Shown: positions 20,259-31,216 of the stretch, one piece after another
How the letters are laid out: the number at the start of each line of letters is the position of its first letter
Numbering within the stretch: the first letter of the stretch is position 1
Assembly: GCA_947488625.1 (NCBI GenBank)
Contig: CANKZR010000001.1
Span: 806,001 to 870,000, forward strand
Source of the DNA: an uncultured Sphingomonadaceae bacterium
Lineage (GTDB): Bacteria > Pseudomonadota > Alphaproteobacteria > Sphingomonadales > Sphingomonadaceae
Direction: 5' to 3'
Length of the DNA: 64,000 nucleotides
Translations under genes and position numbers: made by a program
Notes under the pieces: model-generated
What the model was told of the DNA's origin: nothing
The model's database searches: none
The model's input: only the letters and a program-made list of their open reading frames with translations

Positions 20259-21374
20259 TCAGCCGTGCGGCGTGACGAGGTATTTCTCGCCCGTCGACAT
20301 CTGCGCATAGTCCATCATCGCGTCCTTCGTCAGCATCTCTTCGAGGTTGACGCGTCTCTTGTAGCTGCTGGCAAATATCGTGGTCAGGCCGTCATGCACG
20401 CGTTGGCGCAGGGCCATCATCGTTTGCCTGTCGCTTCCTTGGAGAAAAGGAAAGAGCAGCCAGCCGGACACGGTCCAGGCAAAGCCATAGCTTGGCGTCA
20501 GGATCGTGGGCTCCAACTGCAACCGCCCGTAGATATACATCTTCTTCTGATGGTTGGAGCCGTAACGACTGTATTCGGTCATCTTCGCGGCAGCGACGCG
20601 CTCCATTGCACGAAGGCATATGTCGCTGGTCTGCCCGCCGCCGATGGGATCGAAGCCCAGAAAAGCGCCGGTTTCGCCGATCGCTTTGGCGAGGGCTTCC
20701 TCGTAATCGTCCTTCGAACTGTTCACCACGTGGCTCGCGCCCTGGTTCTTCAGTAACTCTGCCTGTTCTTCGCGGCGCACGATGTTGACCAGGCCCATGC
20801 CATCTTCCTGGCAGATACGGTTCAACATCTGGCCAAGGTTAGAGGCAGCAGCGGCGTGGACGATGGCATCGTGCCCTTCGCGCTTTGCAGTCTCGACAAA
20901 CCCCAGCGCCGTCATCGGGTTGACGAAGGAACTTGCGCCTTCTTCCGAAGAATGGTCTCCCAGCGGCAGGCACATCATCGCGTCCGCTATAGCATATTCG
21001 CCAAAAGCACTGCCCGGAACGCAGGACACGCGCTGGCCCAGCAGCGCCTGCGCCTGTTCGCCCGGTCCAGCCGCGATGACTTCGCCTGCGCCTTCGTTGC
21101 CTACGGTTTGCGGCATGCCGTGGCGGGCGGATTGTCCTGCAGCGATTTGCGGGGCAAGCTGCATGGTGACCTTGCCGTTTTCGTAAGTTGCATTCTCAAG
21201 GTCTGCCCCTGTCGTCATCAGGAACAGGTCCGACGGATTGATCGGTGCAGCCTCCATCTTTACCAGCACTTCGTTGTTCGTCGGCTGCGGGAAAGACTTC
21301 TCCTGCAATTCCAGCACCATCGTACCGTCTGCGGTAAGGTTTGAAATCAGCTGGCGTCCGGTGGTGTCGGTCAT
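20259..21374 (-). CDS. Zinc-type/quinone oxidoreductase-like MDR family protein
   Basis: 371 aa; VLVKMEAAPINPSDLFLM, NEGAGEVIAAG, IVHAAAASNLGQML. Confidence 0.88.
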   Translation of the reverse strand: MTDTTGRQLISNLTADGTMVLELQEKSFPQPTNNEVLVKMEAAPINPSDLFLMTTGADLENATYENGKVTMQLAPQIAAGQSARHGMPQTVGNEGAGEVIAAGPGEQAQALLGQRVSCVPGSAFGEYAIADAMMCLPLGDHSSEEGASSFVNPMTALGFVETAKREGHDAIVHAAAASNLGQMLNRICQEDGMGLVNIVRREEQAELLKNQGASHVVNSSKDDYEEALAKAIGETGAFLGFDPIGGGQTSDICLRAMERVAAAKMTEYSRYGSNHQKKMYIYGRLQLEPTILTPSYGFAWTVSGWLLFPFLQGSDRQTMMALRQRVHDGLTTIFASSYKRRVNLEEMLTKDAMMDYAQMSTGEKYLVTPHG

Positions 21375-21380
21375 GTTTGT

Positions 21381-22130
21381 CTAGTCCTCTTGCGGGTATG
21401 TGGCGTGTACGAAATATAGCCCTTCGGGCGGAGCATTGAGGCCCAATGCCGCCCGGTCTCTTGCCTCCAACGCACGGGCCACTTGATCTATCCCCCAGGT
21501 TCCCTGACCCACCAGGGCCAGGCACCCCACCATCGAACGTACCTGATGATGCAGGAAGCTGCGCGCCGCGGCGCGGACGATGATGCCGTCGCCTTCGCGG
21601 CTGACATCCAGCCGATCCAGCGTCTTTACCGGGCTGGCGGCCTGACAATGGGCGCTGCGGAAAGTGGTGAAGTCGTGGTTGCCCACCAGCGCCTGCGCCG
21701 CTTCGTGCATAGCCGTATGGTCCAGCGGTCGGGCAATATGCCAGGCGCGGCCTTTTTCCAGGGTCAGCGGCGCGCGCCGGTTGCGGATGCGGTATTCATA
21801 GCTGCGCCCCGTGCAGGAAAATCGGGCGTGCCAGTCCTCCCGCTTAACCTCGCAGCCGATAATCGCCACGGGTTCGGGCCGCAGCTTGGCGTTAAGCGCC
21901 TGCATCAGACGGAAAGGGTCGAACGGTTTCTCGACGTCCAGATGGCTGCGCATGGCAAGGGCATGGACCCCGCTGTCGGTGCGGCCCGCGCTGTGCAGCG
22001 TCACCTTTTCGCCCGTCACGGCGTAGGCGGCATCCTCGATACTCTGCTGCACGCTCGGACCGTTGTCCTGCCGTTGCAGACCGAAGAAGGGGCCACCATC
22101 GAATTCGATCGTAAGGGCAAAGCGGGTCAA
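21381..22130 (-). CDS. truA: tRNA pseudouridine synthase A
   Basis: 249 aa; [48 protein letters not shown]. Confidence 0.97.
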   Translation of the reverse strand: MTRFALTIEFDGGPFFGLQRQDNGPSVQQSIEDAAYAVTGEKVTLHSAGRTDSGVHALAMRSHLDVEKPFDPFRLMQALNAKLRPEPVAIIGCEVKREDWHARFSCTGRSYEYRIRNRRAPLTLEKGRAWHIARPLDHTAMHEAAQALVGNHDFTTFRSAHCQAASPVKTLDRLDVSREGDGIIVRAAARSFLHHQVRSMVGCLALVGQGTWGIDQVARALEARDRAALGLNAPPEGLYFVHATYPQED

Positions 22131-23032
22131 TTCGCGCGCGTTCCTGCTGTTACCGCATTGCCGCGCAGGAAATCATCCAGCGACATCGCGGGCTTGCCTG
22201 CACGTTGCAGCGTAACGGGCCGCAGCGCACCGGTGCCGCAGGCGATGGTCATGCGATCATCCAGGACCGTGCCCGGAGCGCCTTCGTTGTCGACACGTTC
22301 AGCGCGCAGCAGCTTGATGCGTTCGCCATCCATTTCCAGCCAACTGCCGGGGAAGGGGGCAAAAGCGCGCACTTCGCGCTCCAGCACTTCGGCTGGTTTG
22401 CCGAAATCGAGCTTCGCTTCTGCCTTGCTGATTTTCGGCGCGTAAGTGGCCAGCGCATCGTCCTGCGCTTCGGCTTCCAGTGTGTCGATGTTCGCGAGGG
22501 CTTTTACCATCAGTTCCGCCCCGATGACGGCAAGCTCATCGTGCAGGTCGCCCGTTGTCTTGTGATCTATGGGTGTTGCGCCCTTCAACAGCATCGGCCC
22601 TGTATCGAGGCCGCGCTCCATGCGCATGATGGTGATGCCGGTTTCCTCGTCGCCCGCCTCGATCGCGCGGTGGATGGGCGCGGCACCACGCCATCGGGGT
22701 AACAGCGAGCCATGTACATTGAGGCAGCCGTGCTTCGGTGCATCCAGCACGGCTTGCGGCAGCAACAGGCCGTAGGCCGCGACCACGGCGGCATCGGCAT
22801 TCACCGCAGCGAACGCCTGTTGCTCGTCGGGGTCCTTCAGGCTGGCGGGATGGCGGAGTTCAATGCCCAAGGCCTCCGCCCGCGCGTGGACGGGAGAGGG
22901 GCGCTCGATCTTGCCACGTCCTGCGCGGCTGGGCGGCTGGGTGTAGACCGCTGCCACCTCGTGCCCTGCCGCCACCAGCGCATCCAGCGTCGGTACGGCG
23001 AAATCGGGTGTTCCCATGAAAATCAGGCGCAT
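22127..23032 (-). CDS. fmt: Methionyl-tRNA formyltransferase
   Basis: 301 aa; [54 protein letters not shown]. Confidence 0.98.
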   Translation of the reverse strand: MRLIFMGTPDFAVPTLDALVAAGHEVAAVYTQPPSRAGRGKIERPSPVHARAEALGIELRHPASLKDPDEQQAFAAVNADAAVVAAYGLLLPQAVLDAPKHGCLNVHGSLLPRWRGAAPIHRAIEAGDEETGITIMRMERGLDTGPMLLKGATPIDHKTTGDLHDELAVIGAELMVKALANIDTLEAEAQDDALATYAPKISKAEAKLDFGKPAEVLEREVRAFAPFPGSWLEMDGERIKLLRAERVDNEGAPGTVLDDRMTIACGTGALRPVTLQRAGKPAMSLDDFLRGNAVTAGTRAN

Positions 23033-23076
23033 CGTCAGCCTTTCTATTCCTTGCGGGCCGCCCTATCTGCCGGAAC

Positions 23077-23673
23077 ATGGCATCGCAAGAGATCGAAAAC
23101 CTCGCAGTGGCGCTGGCGCGCCTTCCGGGTCTTGGCCCGCGATCGGCGCGGCGGGCCGTGCTGTGGCTGGTGAAACACCGGGAAACTGCGCTGGACCAGG
23201 TTCTGGACGCGCTGGGGACGGTGAAGGAAAGACTTGTGGAGTGCGACACCTGCGGCAACGTGGACACGCAAAATCCTTGCACGATCTGCGCCGATCCCAA
23301 GCGCGATCCCAAGTCGATCTGCGTGGTGGAAGACGTGGCCGATCTGTGGGCGCTCGACCGTGCGCGGCTGTTCACCGGTACCTTCCACGTGCTGGGCGGA
23401 AGGCTCTCCGCGCTGGACGGCATCCGCCCCGAAGACCTTGCGATAGACAGCTTGCTGGGCCGGGTGGAGGCGGGCGGCGTGGACGAGGTGGTGCTGGCCA
23501 TGAACGCGACATTGGAAGGGCAGACCACTGCGCATTACATCGCCGAACGGCTGGAAGACCGGCCCATCCGTATCACCCAACTTGCCCACGGACTGCCCGT
23601 GGGGGGTGAACTGGATTACCTGGACGAGGGCACACTGGCGCAGGCACTGCGTGCAAGGCGGCCTTTGGGTTGA
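23077..23673 (+). CDS. recR: Recombination mediator protein RecR
   Basis: 198 aa; [55 protein letters not shown]. Confidence 0.97.
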   Translation: MASQEIENLAVALARLPGLGPRSARRAVLWLVKHRETALDQVLDALGTVKERLVECDTCGNVDTQNPCTICADPKRDPKSICVVEDVADLWALDRARLFTGTFHVLGGRLSALDGIRPEDLAIDSLLGRVEAGGVDEVVLAMNATLEGQTTAHYIAERLEDRPIRITQLAHGLPVGGELDYLDEGTLAQALRARRPLG

Positions 23674-23731
23674 AATACAGCCCGAATGATCGGCAATTGA
23701 AGGTTCAGGCGCTTCGCCCTATATTCGCCTC

Positions 23732-24298
23732 ATGGCTATTCGCGAAATCATAGAAGCGCCGGACCCCCGGCTGAAAACGGTGTCGTCTCGTGTCGAGACA
23801 TTCGACGACAACCTCAAGACCCTCGTCGATGACATGTTCGAGACGATGTACGATGCCCGCGGCATCGGTCTGGCTGCTATCCAGGTGGGAGAACCGCTGC
23901 GCCTGCTGGTAATCGACTTGCAGGAAGAAGACCCGGACGCCGATCCCGTGCCCTGCGATCATGACGGGCATGAGCATACGCACCAGCCGATCATCAACGA
24001 TCCGCGCGTCTACGTGAATCCCGAAATTCTCGATCCATCGGACGATACCAAGAGCTATCAGGAAGGGTGCCTTTCGGTGCCCGATATCTTTGCCGACGTG
24101 GAACGCCCTTCGAAATGCCGGGTACGCTGGCAGGATCTTGAAGGAAACACGCACGAAGAGGAGATGGATGGCATGCTGGCCGTGTGCATCCAGCACGAAA
24201 TGGATCACCTCAACGGCGTTCTCTTCATTGACCATCTTTCTCGATTAAAGCGCAACATGGCGCTGAAAAAGCTCAAGAAGATGCGCGAAGCTGCCTGA
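23732..24298 (+). CDS. def: Peptide deformylase (with His-rich insertion)
   Basis: 188 aa; GIGLAAIQVG, EGCLSVP, QHEMDHLNG motifs. Confidence 0.97.
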   Translation: MAIREIIEAPDPRLKTVSSRVETFDDNLKTLVDDMFETMYDARGIGLAAIQVGEPLRLLVIDLQEEDPDADPVPCDHDGHEHTHQPIINDPRVYVNPEILDPSDDTKSYQEGCLSVPDIFADVERPSKCRVRWQDLEGNTHEEEMDGMLAVCIQHEMDHLNGVLFIDHLSRLKRNMALKKLKKMREAA

Positions 24299-24495
24299 TG
24301 AAGACGATCAGCTGGAGCCAGGCGAGTGTTGCCGGCTTGCTGTATGCCATGGTGATGTGCGCCTGGGTCTATTACGATCGCGGGCCGGGATTTGACGAAC
24401 TCGCCATTCGGTTTGCGATCTATTTCGTCGCTTTCACGGTAGGCTTCCGTTTCCTGATGAACTTCCTCGCCCGTCGCAACGCGAACAGGGACTGA
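24298..24495 (+). CDS. Small membrane protein, unknown function
   Basis: 65 aa, two hydrophobic stretches; start overlaps def stop (TGATG). Confidence 0.7.
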   Translation: MKTISWSQASVAGLLYAMVMCAWVYYDRGPGFDELAIRFAIYFVAFTVGFRFLMNFLARRNANRD

Positions 24496-24515
24496 GCCGC
24501 CCGAGAAGCCCACGA

Positions 24516-24549
24516 AAAAGGGCCGCCCCGATGGAGCGGCCCTTTTCCG
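24516..24549. terminator. Bidirectional Rho-independent terminator
   Basis: AAAAGGGCCGC-CCCGATGGA-GCGGCCCTTTT hairpin between convergent genes. Confidence 0.85.
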
Positions 24550-24564
24550 TTTTCATCATTCAGA

Positions 24565-24969
24565 TCAGGCGGTGGCGGTATCGATCATGCCTTCAAGTGC
24601 TTTTACGCAATCTTCCATGCATTCGCGGCACATCCGCTCACACCGGCGACAATGGTCATTGTCGTGCTTGGCGCATTCCTCCGCGCAGACCTTGCAGGCG
24701 ATGATGCAGGCTTCCAACAGTGACTTGATCACCACCGTATTGCCATGGGTGCGCCGTGCGGCCACGGTGCTTACGGCCTGACAGATGTCCGAACAGTCCG
24801 AACATTTGCGAATGCATTCGGACATGTCGCCCTGTTCCGCATTACAGGCATCGACGCAGGAATTGCAGATCGCCGCGCAGTACATCGCGTGCTTCACGGC
24901 CTCTGCCAGTTGTTCGTTGTAGTCGTTACCCACGCTGGGGTGTTCCTTGATCATTTCCTTGATCGACAT
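24565..24969 (-). CDS. Four-helix-bundle Cys-rich copper-binding protein (DUF326/Csp-like)
   Basis: 134 aa with 17 Cys, CxxxC/CxxC spacing (YCAAICNSCVDACNAE..CIRKCSDCSDICQ..CRRCERMCRECMEDC). Confidence 0.88.
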   Translation of the reverse strand: MSIKEMIKEHPSVGNDYNEQLAEAVKHAMYCAAICNSCVDACNAEQGDMSECIRKCSDCSDICQAVSTVAARRTHGNTVVIKSLLEACIIACKVCAEECAKHDNDHCRRCERMCRECMEDCVKALEGMIDTATA

Positions 24970-25150
24970 ATCGTTTCTCCTGCTGTTGCCTATGTAGCGC
25001 GCAAGAGGTTGCTCTGGTTCCGTAATAGGCTTCAGAAGCGCTGATCTGTCTCTCAGCAGGGATGATCGTTGGCGAACACGACGTTGGCCTTGCTCATCTC
25101 GAGGCCGCTTGCAAGCACGACCCGGTTCATTCCTTTAACTTGCAGACGCG

Positions 25151-26815
25151 CTAGAACAGGCCTTCGATCTGGCCGTTATCATCCAGATAGATGTTCTCTG
25201 CACTGGGAACCTTGGGCAGGCCGGGCATGGTCATGATCCCGCCGCAGATGGCAACGACGAAGCCTGCACCTGCCGACAGCCGCACTTCGTCGATCTCTAT
25301 CGTATGGTCTTCCGGGGCGCCAAGGGCGGCCGGGTCCATGCTGAACGAATACTGCGTCTTGGCCATGCACACTGGGTAGTGCGCATAGCCCATGTCTTCC
25401 CACTGGGTCAGTTGCTTGCGGATAGAAGCAGAGATGCTGACCTCGCCAGCACGATAGATCTGCGTGGCAACGGTTGTGATCTTGTCGGCCAGCGGCATGT
25501 CGCTGGGGTAGAGATGGTCGAAATCGGGTGCACCGGCGTCGGCCTTGTCTGCCACGTTCCGCGCCAGTTCCTCGGCACCGGCACCGCCTTCGGCCCAGTG
25601 TTTGCAGACCACAGCATCTGCGCCGTACTCGTTCGCCATTTGCTTGATGACGGCAATCTCGGCATCGGTGTCGAGATGGAAGTGATTGATGGCGATGGTG
25701 GGTGTCACGCCGAACTTCTTCAGGTTCTCTATGTGGCGTTTGAGGTTGACGGAACCCTTTCGAACCGCGTCGACATTTTCGCCCTTGGTCAGCTCGCTCT
25801 TGGGTACGCCGCCATTCATCTTGAGCGAGCGGACAGTGGCAACCAGCACGATGGCATCAGGCTTTAGACCGGCGAGCCGGCACTTGATGTCGAGGAACTT
25901 CTCGGCACCAAGATCTGCGCCGAAGCCTGCCTCCGTCACCGTGTAATCGGCCATTTTCAGCGCCGTTCTGGTAGCGATGACAGAGTTGCAGCCGTGGGCG
26001 ATATTGGCAAAGGGGCCGCCGTGCAGAAGGGCGGGGCGGTTCTCCAGCGTCTGCACCAGATTGGGCAGGATGGCGTCCTTCAGCAGCACGGTCATAGCCC
26101 TGTCGGCTTTCACATCGCGGCAATAGACCGGCTCTTTCTCGCGCGTGTAGCCGACGATGATGTCGCCCAAACGCCTCTGCAGATCCTTCAGATCGTTGGC
26201 GAGGCAAAGGATCGCCATGATCTCGGAGGCGACGGTAATGTCAAACCCGCTTTCGCGCGGAAAGCCGTTGATACTTCCTCCCAGCGGACCGACGATCTGT
26301 CGCAGTGCGCGATCATTCATGTCCAGCACGCGCTTCCATGTTACGCGCCGCAGGTCGATATCGTGCGGATTGCCCCAGTAGATCGAGTTGTCGATCATCG
26401 CGGAAAGCAGGTTGTGTGCGCTTGTGATGGCGTGGAAATCGCCGGTGAAGTGCAGGTTGATCTCGTCCATCGGCACAACCTGGCTCTGGCCACCGCCAGC
26501 GCCGCCGCCCTTCATGCCGAAGCATGGGCCAAGCGAAGGTTCGCGCAGGCACAGCATGGTCTTCTTGCCGATACGATGCAGGGCGTCCGAAAGACCGACA
26601 GACGTGGTGGTCTTGCCCTCGCCAGCAGGCGTGGGGTTGATCGCAGTGACGAGGATCAGCTTGCCGTTCGGGTTGTCGGGCAGGGCAGAGGTATCGACCT
26701 TGGCCTTGTGCCTGCCATAGGGGATCAGCGCTTCGTTCGGGATGCCTGCGGCTGCGGCGACCTCGGCAATAGGCTTGAACGTTGCCTTGCGGGCGATTTC
26801 GATATCTGTCGGCAT
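25151..26815 (-). CDS. fhs: Formate--tetrahydrofolate ligase
   Basis: 554 aa; [58 protein letters not shown]. Confidence 0.98.
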   Translation of the reverse strand: MPTDIEIARKATFKPIAEVAAAAGIPNEALIPYGRHKAKVDTSALPDNPNGKLILVTAINPTPAGEGKTTTSVGLSDALHRIGKKTMLCLREPSLGPCFGMKGGGAGGGQSQVVPMDEINLHFTGDFHAITSAHNLLSAMIDNSIYWGNPHDIDLRRVTWKRVLDMNDRALRQIVGPLGGSINGFPRESGFDITVASEIMAILCLANDLKDLQRRLGDIIVGYTREKEPVYCRDVKADRAMTVLLKDAILPNLVQTLENRPALLHGGPFANIAHGCNSVIATRTALKMADYTVTEAGFGADLGAEKFLDIKCRLAGLKPDAIVLVATVRSLKMNGGVPKSELTKGENVDAVRKGSVNLKRHIENLKKFGVTPTIAINHFHLDTDAEIAVIKQMANEYGADAVVCKHWAEGGAGAEELARNVADKADAGAPDFDHLYPSDMPLADKITTVATQIYRAGEVSISASIRKQLTQWEDMGYAHYPVCMAKTQYSFSMDPAALGAPEDHTIEIDEVRLSAGAGFVVAICGGIMTMPGLPKVPSAENIYLDDNGQIEGLF

Positions 26816-27045
26816 GACACCTTTCTTGATGCGGATGAATTTGCGGTAATTTCCCTCAGGCGAGATTTCGCAATGCTGACCGTGCGGGTTTCCCCTACGT
26901 CCGTTCGTGGTCTTTGTTCAATGGGGCCAGGTTCACAAGGTTTTTCGAACATCGGATGGGGATGGTGGGGGCCGGGCGCTTGCGGGACATGATCGCAGAC
27001 AGTAGGTTCGCCTTTCGTTCCATCCGAATTGGCTGAAGGTTATTT

Positions 27046-28485
27046 ATGGATCCTGTTGTTCTTGCGCTGATTGTTCTTGCTCTGGTTATGGGCGGACTTG
27101 GCTACTGGCTCGGCCAGCGACCCGTTGCCGAGTGGCGCGATCGCCATGCCCAGCGCGATACCGAGGCGAAGGAGCTGGACGAGAAGTTTCGCAAGGCCGT
27201 GATCGACCTCGAGAATGCGACGGTGCGGGCAGAGCGCGTGGACGGGCTGGCCACGCAGATCGAGGCTATTCGCGAGGAGCGCGATGCAGCGCGCAATCGG
27301 CTCGCCACGATGGAGGCAGACGCCGCCAACCACGAAAAGCAGATCATCCTGATGAAGGAAGCGCGCGAGGAATTGCTGACCCAGTTCCGCGCGGCGGGCA
27401 GCGAGGTGTTGAGCAAGGCGCAGGAAAAATTCATTGCCGATGCTGCCGAACGTTTCGGCAATTCGGAAAGAGCCAACAAGGAAGCCGTCGCCAACCTATT
27501 GAAACCTGTGAACGATCGGCTGGAGAAGTACGAACAGCACGTCGGTGCGCTGGAAGCGCAGCGGAGCGACGCTTTTTCCAAGCTGCACCAGCAGATCGAA
27601 ACGATGCGGCTGGGCCAGGAAGAGGTGCGACGCGAGGCGCAGCGTCTGGGCAATTCACTTACCAATGCACCCAAGGCCCGCGGGCGCTGGGGTGAACGCG
27701 CCTTGCAGAACCTGCTGGAACAGTGCGGACTGGCGCAGCACACCGATTTTCACCTCGAACAATCAATGGATACCGAAGAGGGGCGACTGCGCCCCGATGC
27801 CATCGTGAACGTGCCGGGGCAGAAGAAGCTGGTGATCGATTCCAAGGTCTCGCTCAACGCATACCAGGCCGCGTTTGAGGCGGATGACGAGGACGAGCGG
27901 CTGCGGCAACTTGCGCTCCACGCCAAGTCCATGCGCAATCACGTCCAGACGCTGGGCGCAAAAAGCTACCAGAGCCAGTTCGACGATGCGCCCGATTACG
28001 TCGTGATGTTCGTACCGGGAGAGCACTTCGTGGCTGCCGCGCTGGAAGCGGACCCGGAGTTGTGGGACTTCGCCTTCGAAAAGCGCGTGCTGCTGGCAAC
28101 GCCTACCAATCTGGTCGCCATAGCCCGCACGGTGGCGCAAGTCTGGCGACAGGACGCGCTGGCACAGGAAGCGCAGGAAATTGGCCGGATGGGCGCGGAG
28201 TTGTATGACCGGCTCCGCGTTGCTTCCGAGCACCTCAAACGCATGGGCGGCGGGCTGGAAACCGCGGTAAACAACTACAACAAGTTCGTTGGCAGCTTCG
28301 AGCGCAACGTACTGTCGTCCGGCCGGCGTCTCGCCGAAAAGGGAATCGAGATCGGCAAGAAGGAAATCGAGGAGGTCGATGCCATCGAGAAAATTCCGAC
28401 TTATGGCGTATCCGACCTTGCGGAACCGGTCGAGGCGTTGCTTATTGGGAAAGAGGAGAGCGAGGAGGCTTCACAATCCCGATGA
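27046..28485 (+). CDS. rmuC: DNA recombination protein RmuC
   Basis: 479 aa; TM + coiled coil, then GRWGERALQNLLEQCGL, VIDSKVSLNAYQAA, FVPGEHFVAAALEADPEL. Confidence 0.96.
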   Translation: MDPVVLALIVLALVMGGLGYWLGQRPVAEWRDRHAQRDTEAKELDEKFRKAVIDLENATVRAERVDGLATQIEAIREERDAARNRLATMEADAANHEKQIILMKEAREELLTQFRAAGSEVLSKAQEKFIADAAERFGNSERANKEAVANLLKPVNDRLEKYEQHVGALEAQRSDAFSKLHQQIETMRLGQEEVRREAQRLGNSLTNAPKARGRWGERALQNLLEQCGLAQHTDFHLEQSMDTEEGRLRPDAIVNVPGQKKLVIDSKVSLNAYQAAFEADDEDERLRQLALHAKSMRNHVQTLGAKSYQSQFDDAPDYVVMFVPGEHFVAAALEADPELWDFAFEKRVLLATPTNLVAIARTVAQVWRQDALAQEAQEIGRMGAELYDRLRVASEHLKRMGGGLETAVNNYNKFVGSFERNVLSSGRRLAEKGIEIGKKEIEEVDAIEKIPTYGVSDLAEPVEALLIGKEESEEASQSR

Positions 28486-29219
28486 CAATTAAGCGCGCCC
28501 TTGGTGCAACCCTGCCGCTGCTGGCCATGCTGTCTGCCTGCGACCGCAGCGATCCGCCTTCGGAGAGGCTGGAACGCGCGGCGGAAGAGCTGGTCTCCGA
28601 TGTCGAGAACGAAGCGCTTCCGGCGCAGCGGCCCGACGGCCCGTGGGCGCCGCGCAACGATTGTGCCGATCTGCCCGGCGCTTCGGCTTTTCTCGCCTCT
28701 CTGAAATCTGCCGTGGACGCGCGCGACGCCGATGCCCTGGTGGCGCTGACGGCAGAGGATGTGAAGCTGGATTTCGGCGGCGGTACTGGCGCTGGCAAGT
28801 TGCGTGAACGGCTGGCGGCCAACAACGGCGCGCATTGGGAAACACTGGCGCAACTGATGGATCTCGGCTGCGCGACAAGCGATGACACCTCGCTCACCCT
28901 GCCGTGGTATTTCGGGCAGACCATCCCTGTCGATCCGTACATGGGCGCGATTGTTACCGGAGAGAACGTGTCGCTTTTTAACGCCCCCGATACCGATGCG
29001 GCGGTTCTCGCCACCGTGTCGTGGGACGCCGTTGAACGGCTGCCGGACGACACCGCCCGCGAAGGATTCGAACGCGTCGCCTGGACAAAACCTGAAACCG
29101 AGGAACGGGTCGAGGGGTATATTTCGAATAGCAAACTTCGCGGTATGATCGACTATCGCCTGATCGCCAATCGGCGCAACAACCGTTGGCGCATCACCGC
29201 GCTGATCGCAGGGGATTGA
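28482..29219 (+). CDS. Lipoprotein with SH3-like region, unknown function
   Basis: Lipobox LSAC; C-terminal GENVSLFNAPDTDAAVLATVSWDAVERL resembles bacterial SH3. Confidence 0.7.
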   Translation: MTIKRALGATLPLLAMLSACDRSDPPSERLERAAEELVSDVENEALPAQRPDGPWAPRNDCADLPGASAFLASLKSAVDARDADALVALTAEDVKLDFGGGTGAGKLRERLAANNGAHWETLAQLMDLGCATSDDTSLTLPWYFGQTIPVDPYMGAIVTGENVSLFNAPDTDAAVLATVSWDAVERLPDDTAREGFERVAWTKPETEERVEGYISNSKLRGMIDYRLIANRRNNRWRITALIAGD

Positions 29220-29271
29220 GGCATCCTGCGATGCTTCTTCCCTTGATCCGAAAGCCTGCTATCACGCCCCG

Positions 29272-30375
29272 ATGAAGCCCGACGTGCATCCCCTGGAAAA
29301 CGAGCGCCTGCAGGAACTGCGGCGCTATAACATTCTCGATACAGAGCGGGAGCGGGATTTCGACGAGCTAGTCGAACTTGCGTCCGAGCTTTGTGACGTG
29401 CCGGTCTCGGTGGTGAATTTCATCGATGAAGGCCGCCAGTGGTTCAAGGCCGAAGTCGGGCTGGGCGTCCGGTCGACGCCGCTCGAAACCAGCCTTTGTG
29501 GACATGTGATCCTGCAGGACGACTTCGTGGAGATACCCGACACGCTGCTCGACCCCAGAATGGCCGACAATCCGCTGTGCAACGATGATCCGGGCTTCCG
29601 GTTCTATGCGGGCGCCGTGCTGAAGGGCGCAAACGAGCTGCCGCTTGGAACGTTGTGTGTCCTCGACAACAAGCCGCGCACCTTGACGGAGGGCCAGCGC
29701 AAGGTCCTTAAGATACTTTCCCGTCACGTCGTGCGCGAACTCGACCTGCGAATGGCGGTGGAAAGTGAACGGATCCTGCGCCAGGAAGTGGACCACCGGG
29801 TCAAGAATTCGCTCGCGTCGATTGGCGCAATGCTGTCGATGAAAGCCAAGCGGGCGCAGAACGACGGTGTGCGAGAGGCGTTACTGGATGCAAGTCTTCG
29901 CATCCGGTCCCTGTCCTCGTTGCATGCGCACCTGCACGACATGGACAAGGGTCAGACCATCAACCTGCAATCGCTGTTCGAAAGCGTGGTGCAGGATCTC
30001 CAGCAACTCGTACCCGACGGTATCGAGTTGGCGTTCAGCGTATCGGGGGATCAGGCGAGTCCGGAACTGGCCAACGCCTTTCTGCTGATCGTGAACGAGT
30101 TCGTGGCCAACACGGTGAAGCACGGCCTGAAAGACGGCAACGGACGGATCGACATTGCCATTCACGTCGAAAATGGCGAATGGTCTCTTGTCTGCAGCGA
30201 CACCGGCACGGCCACATCCGCAGATGCAGAACTTGCCGCGACATCGGCGGGACTAGGAACCCGTGTTATCCAGTCACTGGCACGCTCGCATGGTGCGTCC
30301 ACCAGCTGGAGCGCCGGTGGAAACGGGTTGCGCCTCGAAATCAGCAAACAGAGCGCGACCTGCGACGCCGGATAA
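29272..30375 (+). CDS. GAF-domain sensor histidine kinase (HisKA_2/HWE type)
   Basis: N-terminal GAF; EVDHRVKNSLASIGAMLSMKA H-box; NEFVANTVKHGL N-box; TSAGLGTRVIQSLA. Confidence 0.88.
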   Translation: MKPDVHPLENERLQELRRYNILDTERERDFDELVELASELCDVPVSVVNFIDEGRQWFKAEVGLGVRSTPLETSLCGHVILQDDFVEIPDTLLDPRMADNPLCNDDPGFRFYAGAVLKGANELPLGTLCVLDNKPRTLTEGQRKVLKILSRHVVRELDLRMAVESERILRQEVDHRVKNSLASIGAMLSMKAKRAQNDGVREALLDASLRIRSLSSLHAHLHDMDKGQTINLQSLFESVVQDLQQLVPDGIELAFSVSGDQASPELANAFLLIVNEFVANTVKHGLKDGNGRIDIAIHVENGEWSLVCSDTGTATSADAELAATSAGLGTRVIQSLARSHGASTSWSAGGNGLRLEISKQSATCDAG

Positions 30376-30385
30376 GCGCAGCGGC

Positions 30386-31216
30386 TCAGCGCCGGTCGAG
30401 CGCCGCCAGCACTTCGTACCCTAGCACGGCTGCCGCCACCGCCGCGTTCAGGCTGTCCGCCCGCCCGCGCATCGGCATGGTCACGCGCAGATCGCAGGCC
30501 ATTTCGTAGCTTTCGGGAAGCCCCTGCGATTCGTTGCCCACCATCACGAAGCAAGGCGCGGCGTAGGGGGCGGCGCGATAGGGCACCGCCTCGCGCAGCG
30601 ATGCGGCAACAAGCTGTCCTTCTCCTTCACGAAGCCATGGCAGGAATTCATCCCAGGTGGCGCGCGCGATCGATTGCGTGAACACCGCGCCCATACTGGC
30701 GCGCACGGCTTCAACGCTGAAAGGATCGGCGCAATCGTCGATCAGGATCAGTCCGCCTGCACCAACCGCGTCGCCGGTGCGCAACATGGTGCCAAGATTG
30801 CCCGGATCGCGCAGCGCCTGCGCCACCAGCCAGATTTTTGAACAGGAGCGGTCCAGCGCGGCCAGTGACGTGTCGAATTCCGAATAGACCCCCGCCACGC
30901 TTTGCGGATTGTCCTTGCCGGTAATCTTGGAGAGAATATCGGGCGAGGTCACGATGATCTCTCCCCCTGTCGCGTCCACGGCTTTCTCCAGCCCATCTAT
31001 CAGAGGATGTGGATCGCGCCCGGCAGCCATCACCAACGTCTGCGGCACATGGCCGCATTCGTGTGCGTCGGTCAGCAGGCGGAGCCCTTCGGCCAGGAAC
31101 ACGCCCTCGCGCTTGCGATGCTTCTTCTCTCGCAAAGAGCGCAGGTATTTGACTGTGGGATTGGAATAGCCGGTGATCTCGCGCTTCGCGGCGCGGGGAG
31201 TGGGGGAAGGCATCAA
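30386..31216 (-). CDS. TrmH/SpoU-family RNA 2'-O-methyltransferase
   Basis: 276 aa; ALRDPGNLGTMLRTGDAVGAGGLILID, CFVMVGNESQGLP, LRVTMPMRGRADSLNAAVAAAVLGYE. Confidence 0.94.
   Translation of the reverse strand: MMPSPTPRAAKREITGYSNPTVKYLRSLREKKHRKREGVFLAEGLRLLTDAHECGHVPQTLVMAAGRDPHPLIDGLEKAVDATGGEIIVTSPDILSKITGKDNPQSVAGVYSEFDTSLAALDRSCSKIWLVAQALRDPGNLGTMLRTGDAVGAGGLILIDDCADPFSVEAVRASMGAVFTQSIARATWDEFLPWLREGEGQLVAASLREAVPYRAAPYAAPCFVMVGNESQGLPESYEMACDLRVTMPMRGRADSLNAAVAAAVLGYEVLAALDRR

Noticed and set aside
24996-25021. Possible EcfG promoter (GGAAC-N17-CGCT) upstream of the Cys-rich protein
   Set aside because: The -10 is CGCT not CGTT; one mismatch in a strongly conserved element, so not called.
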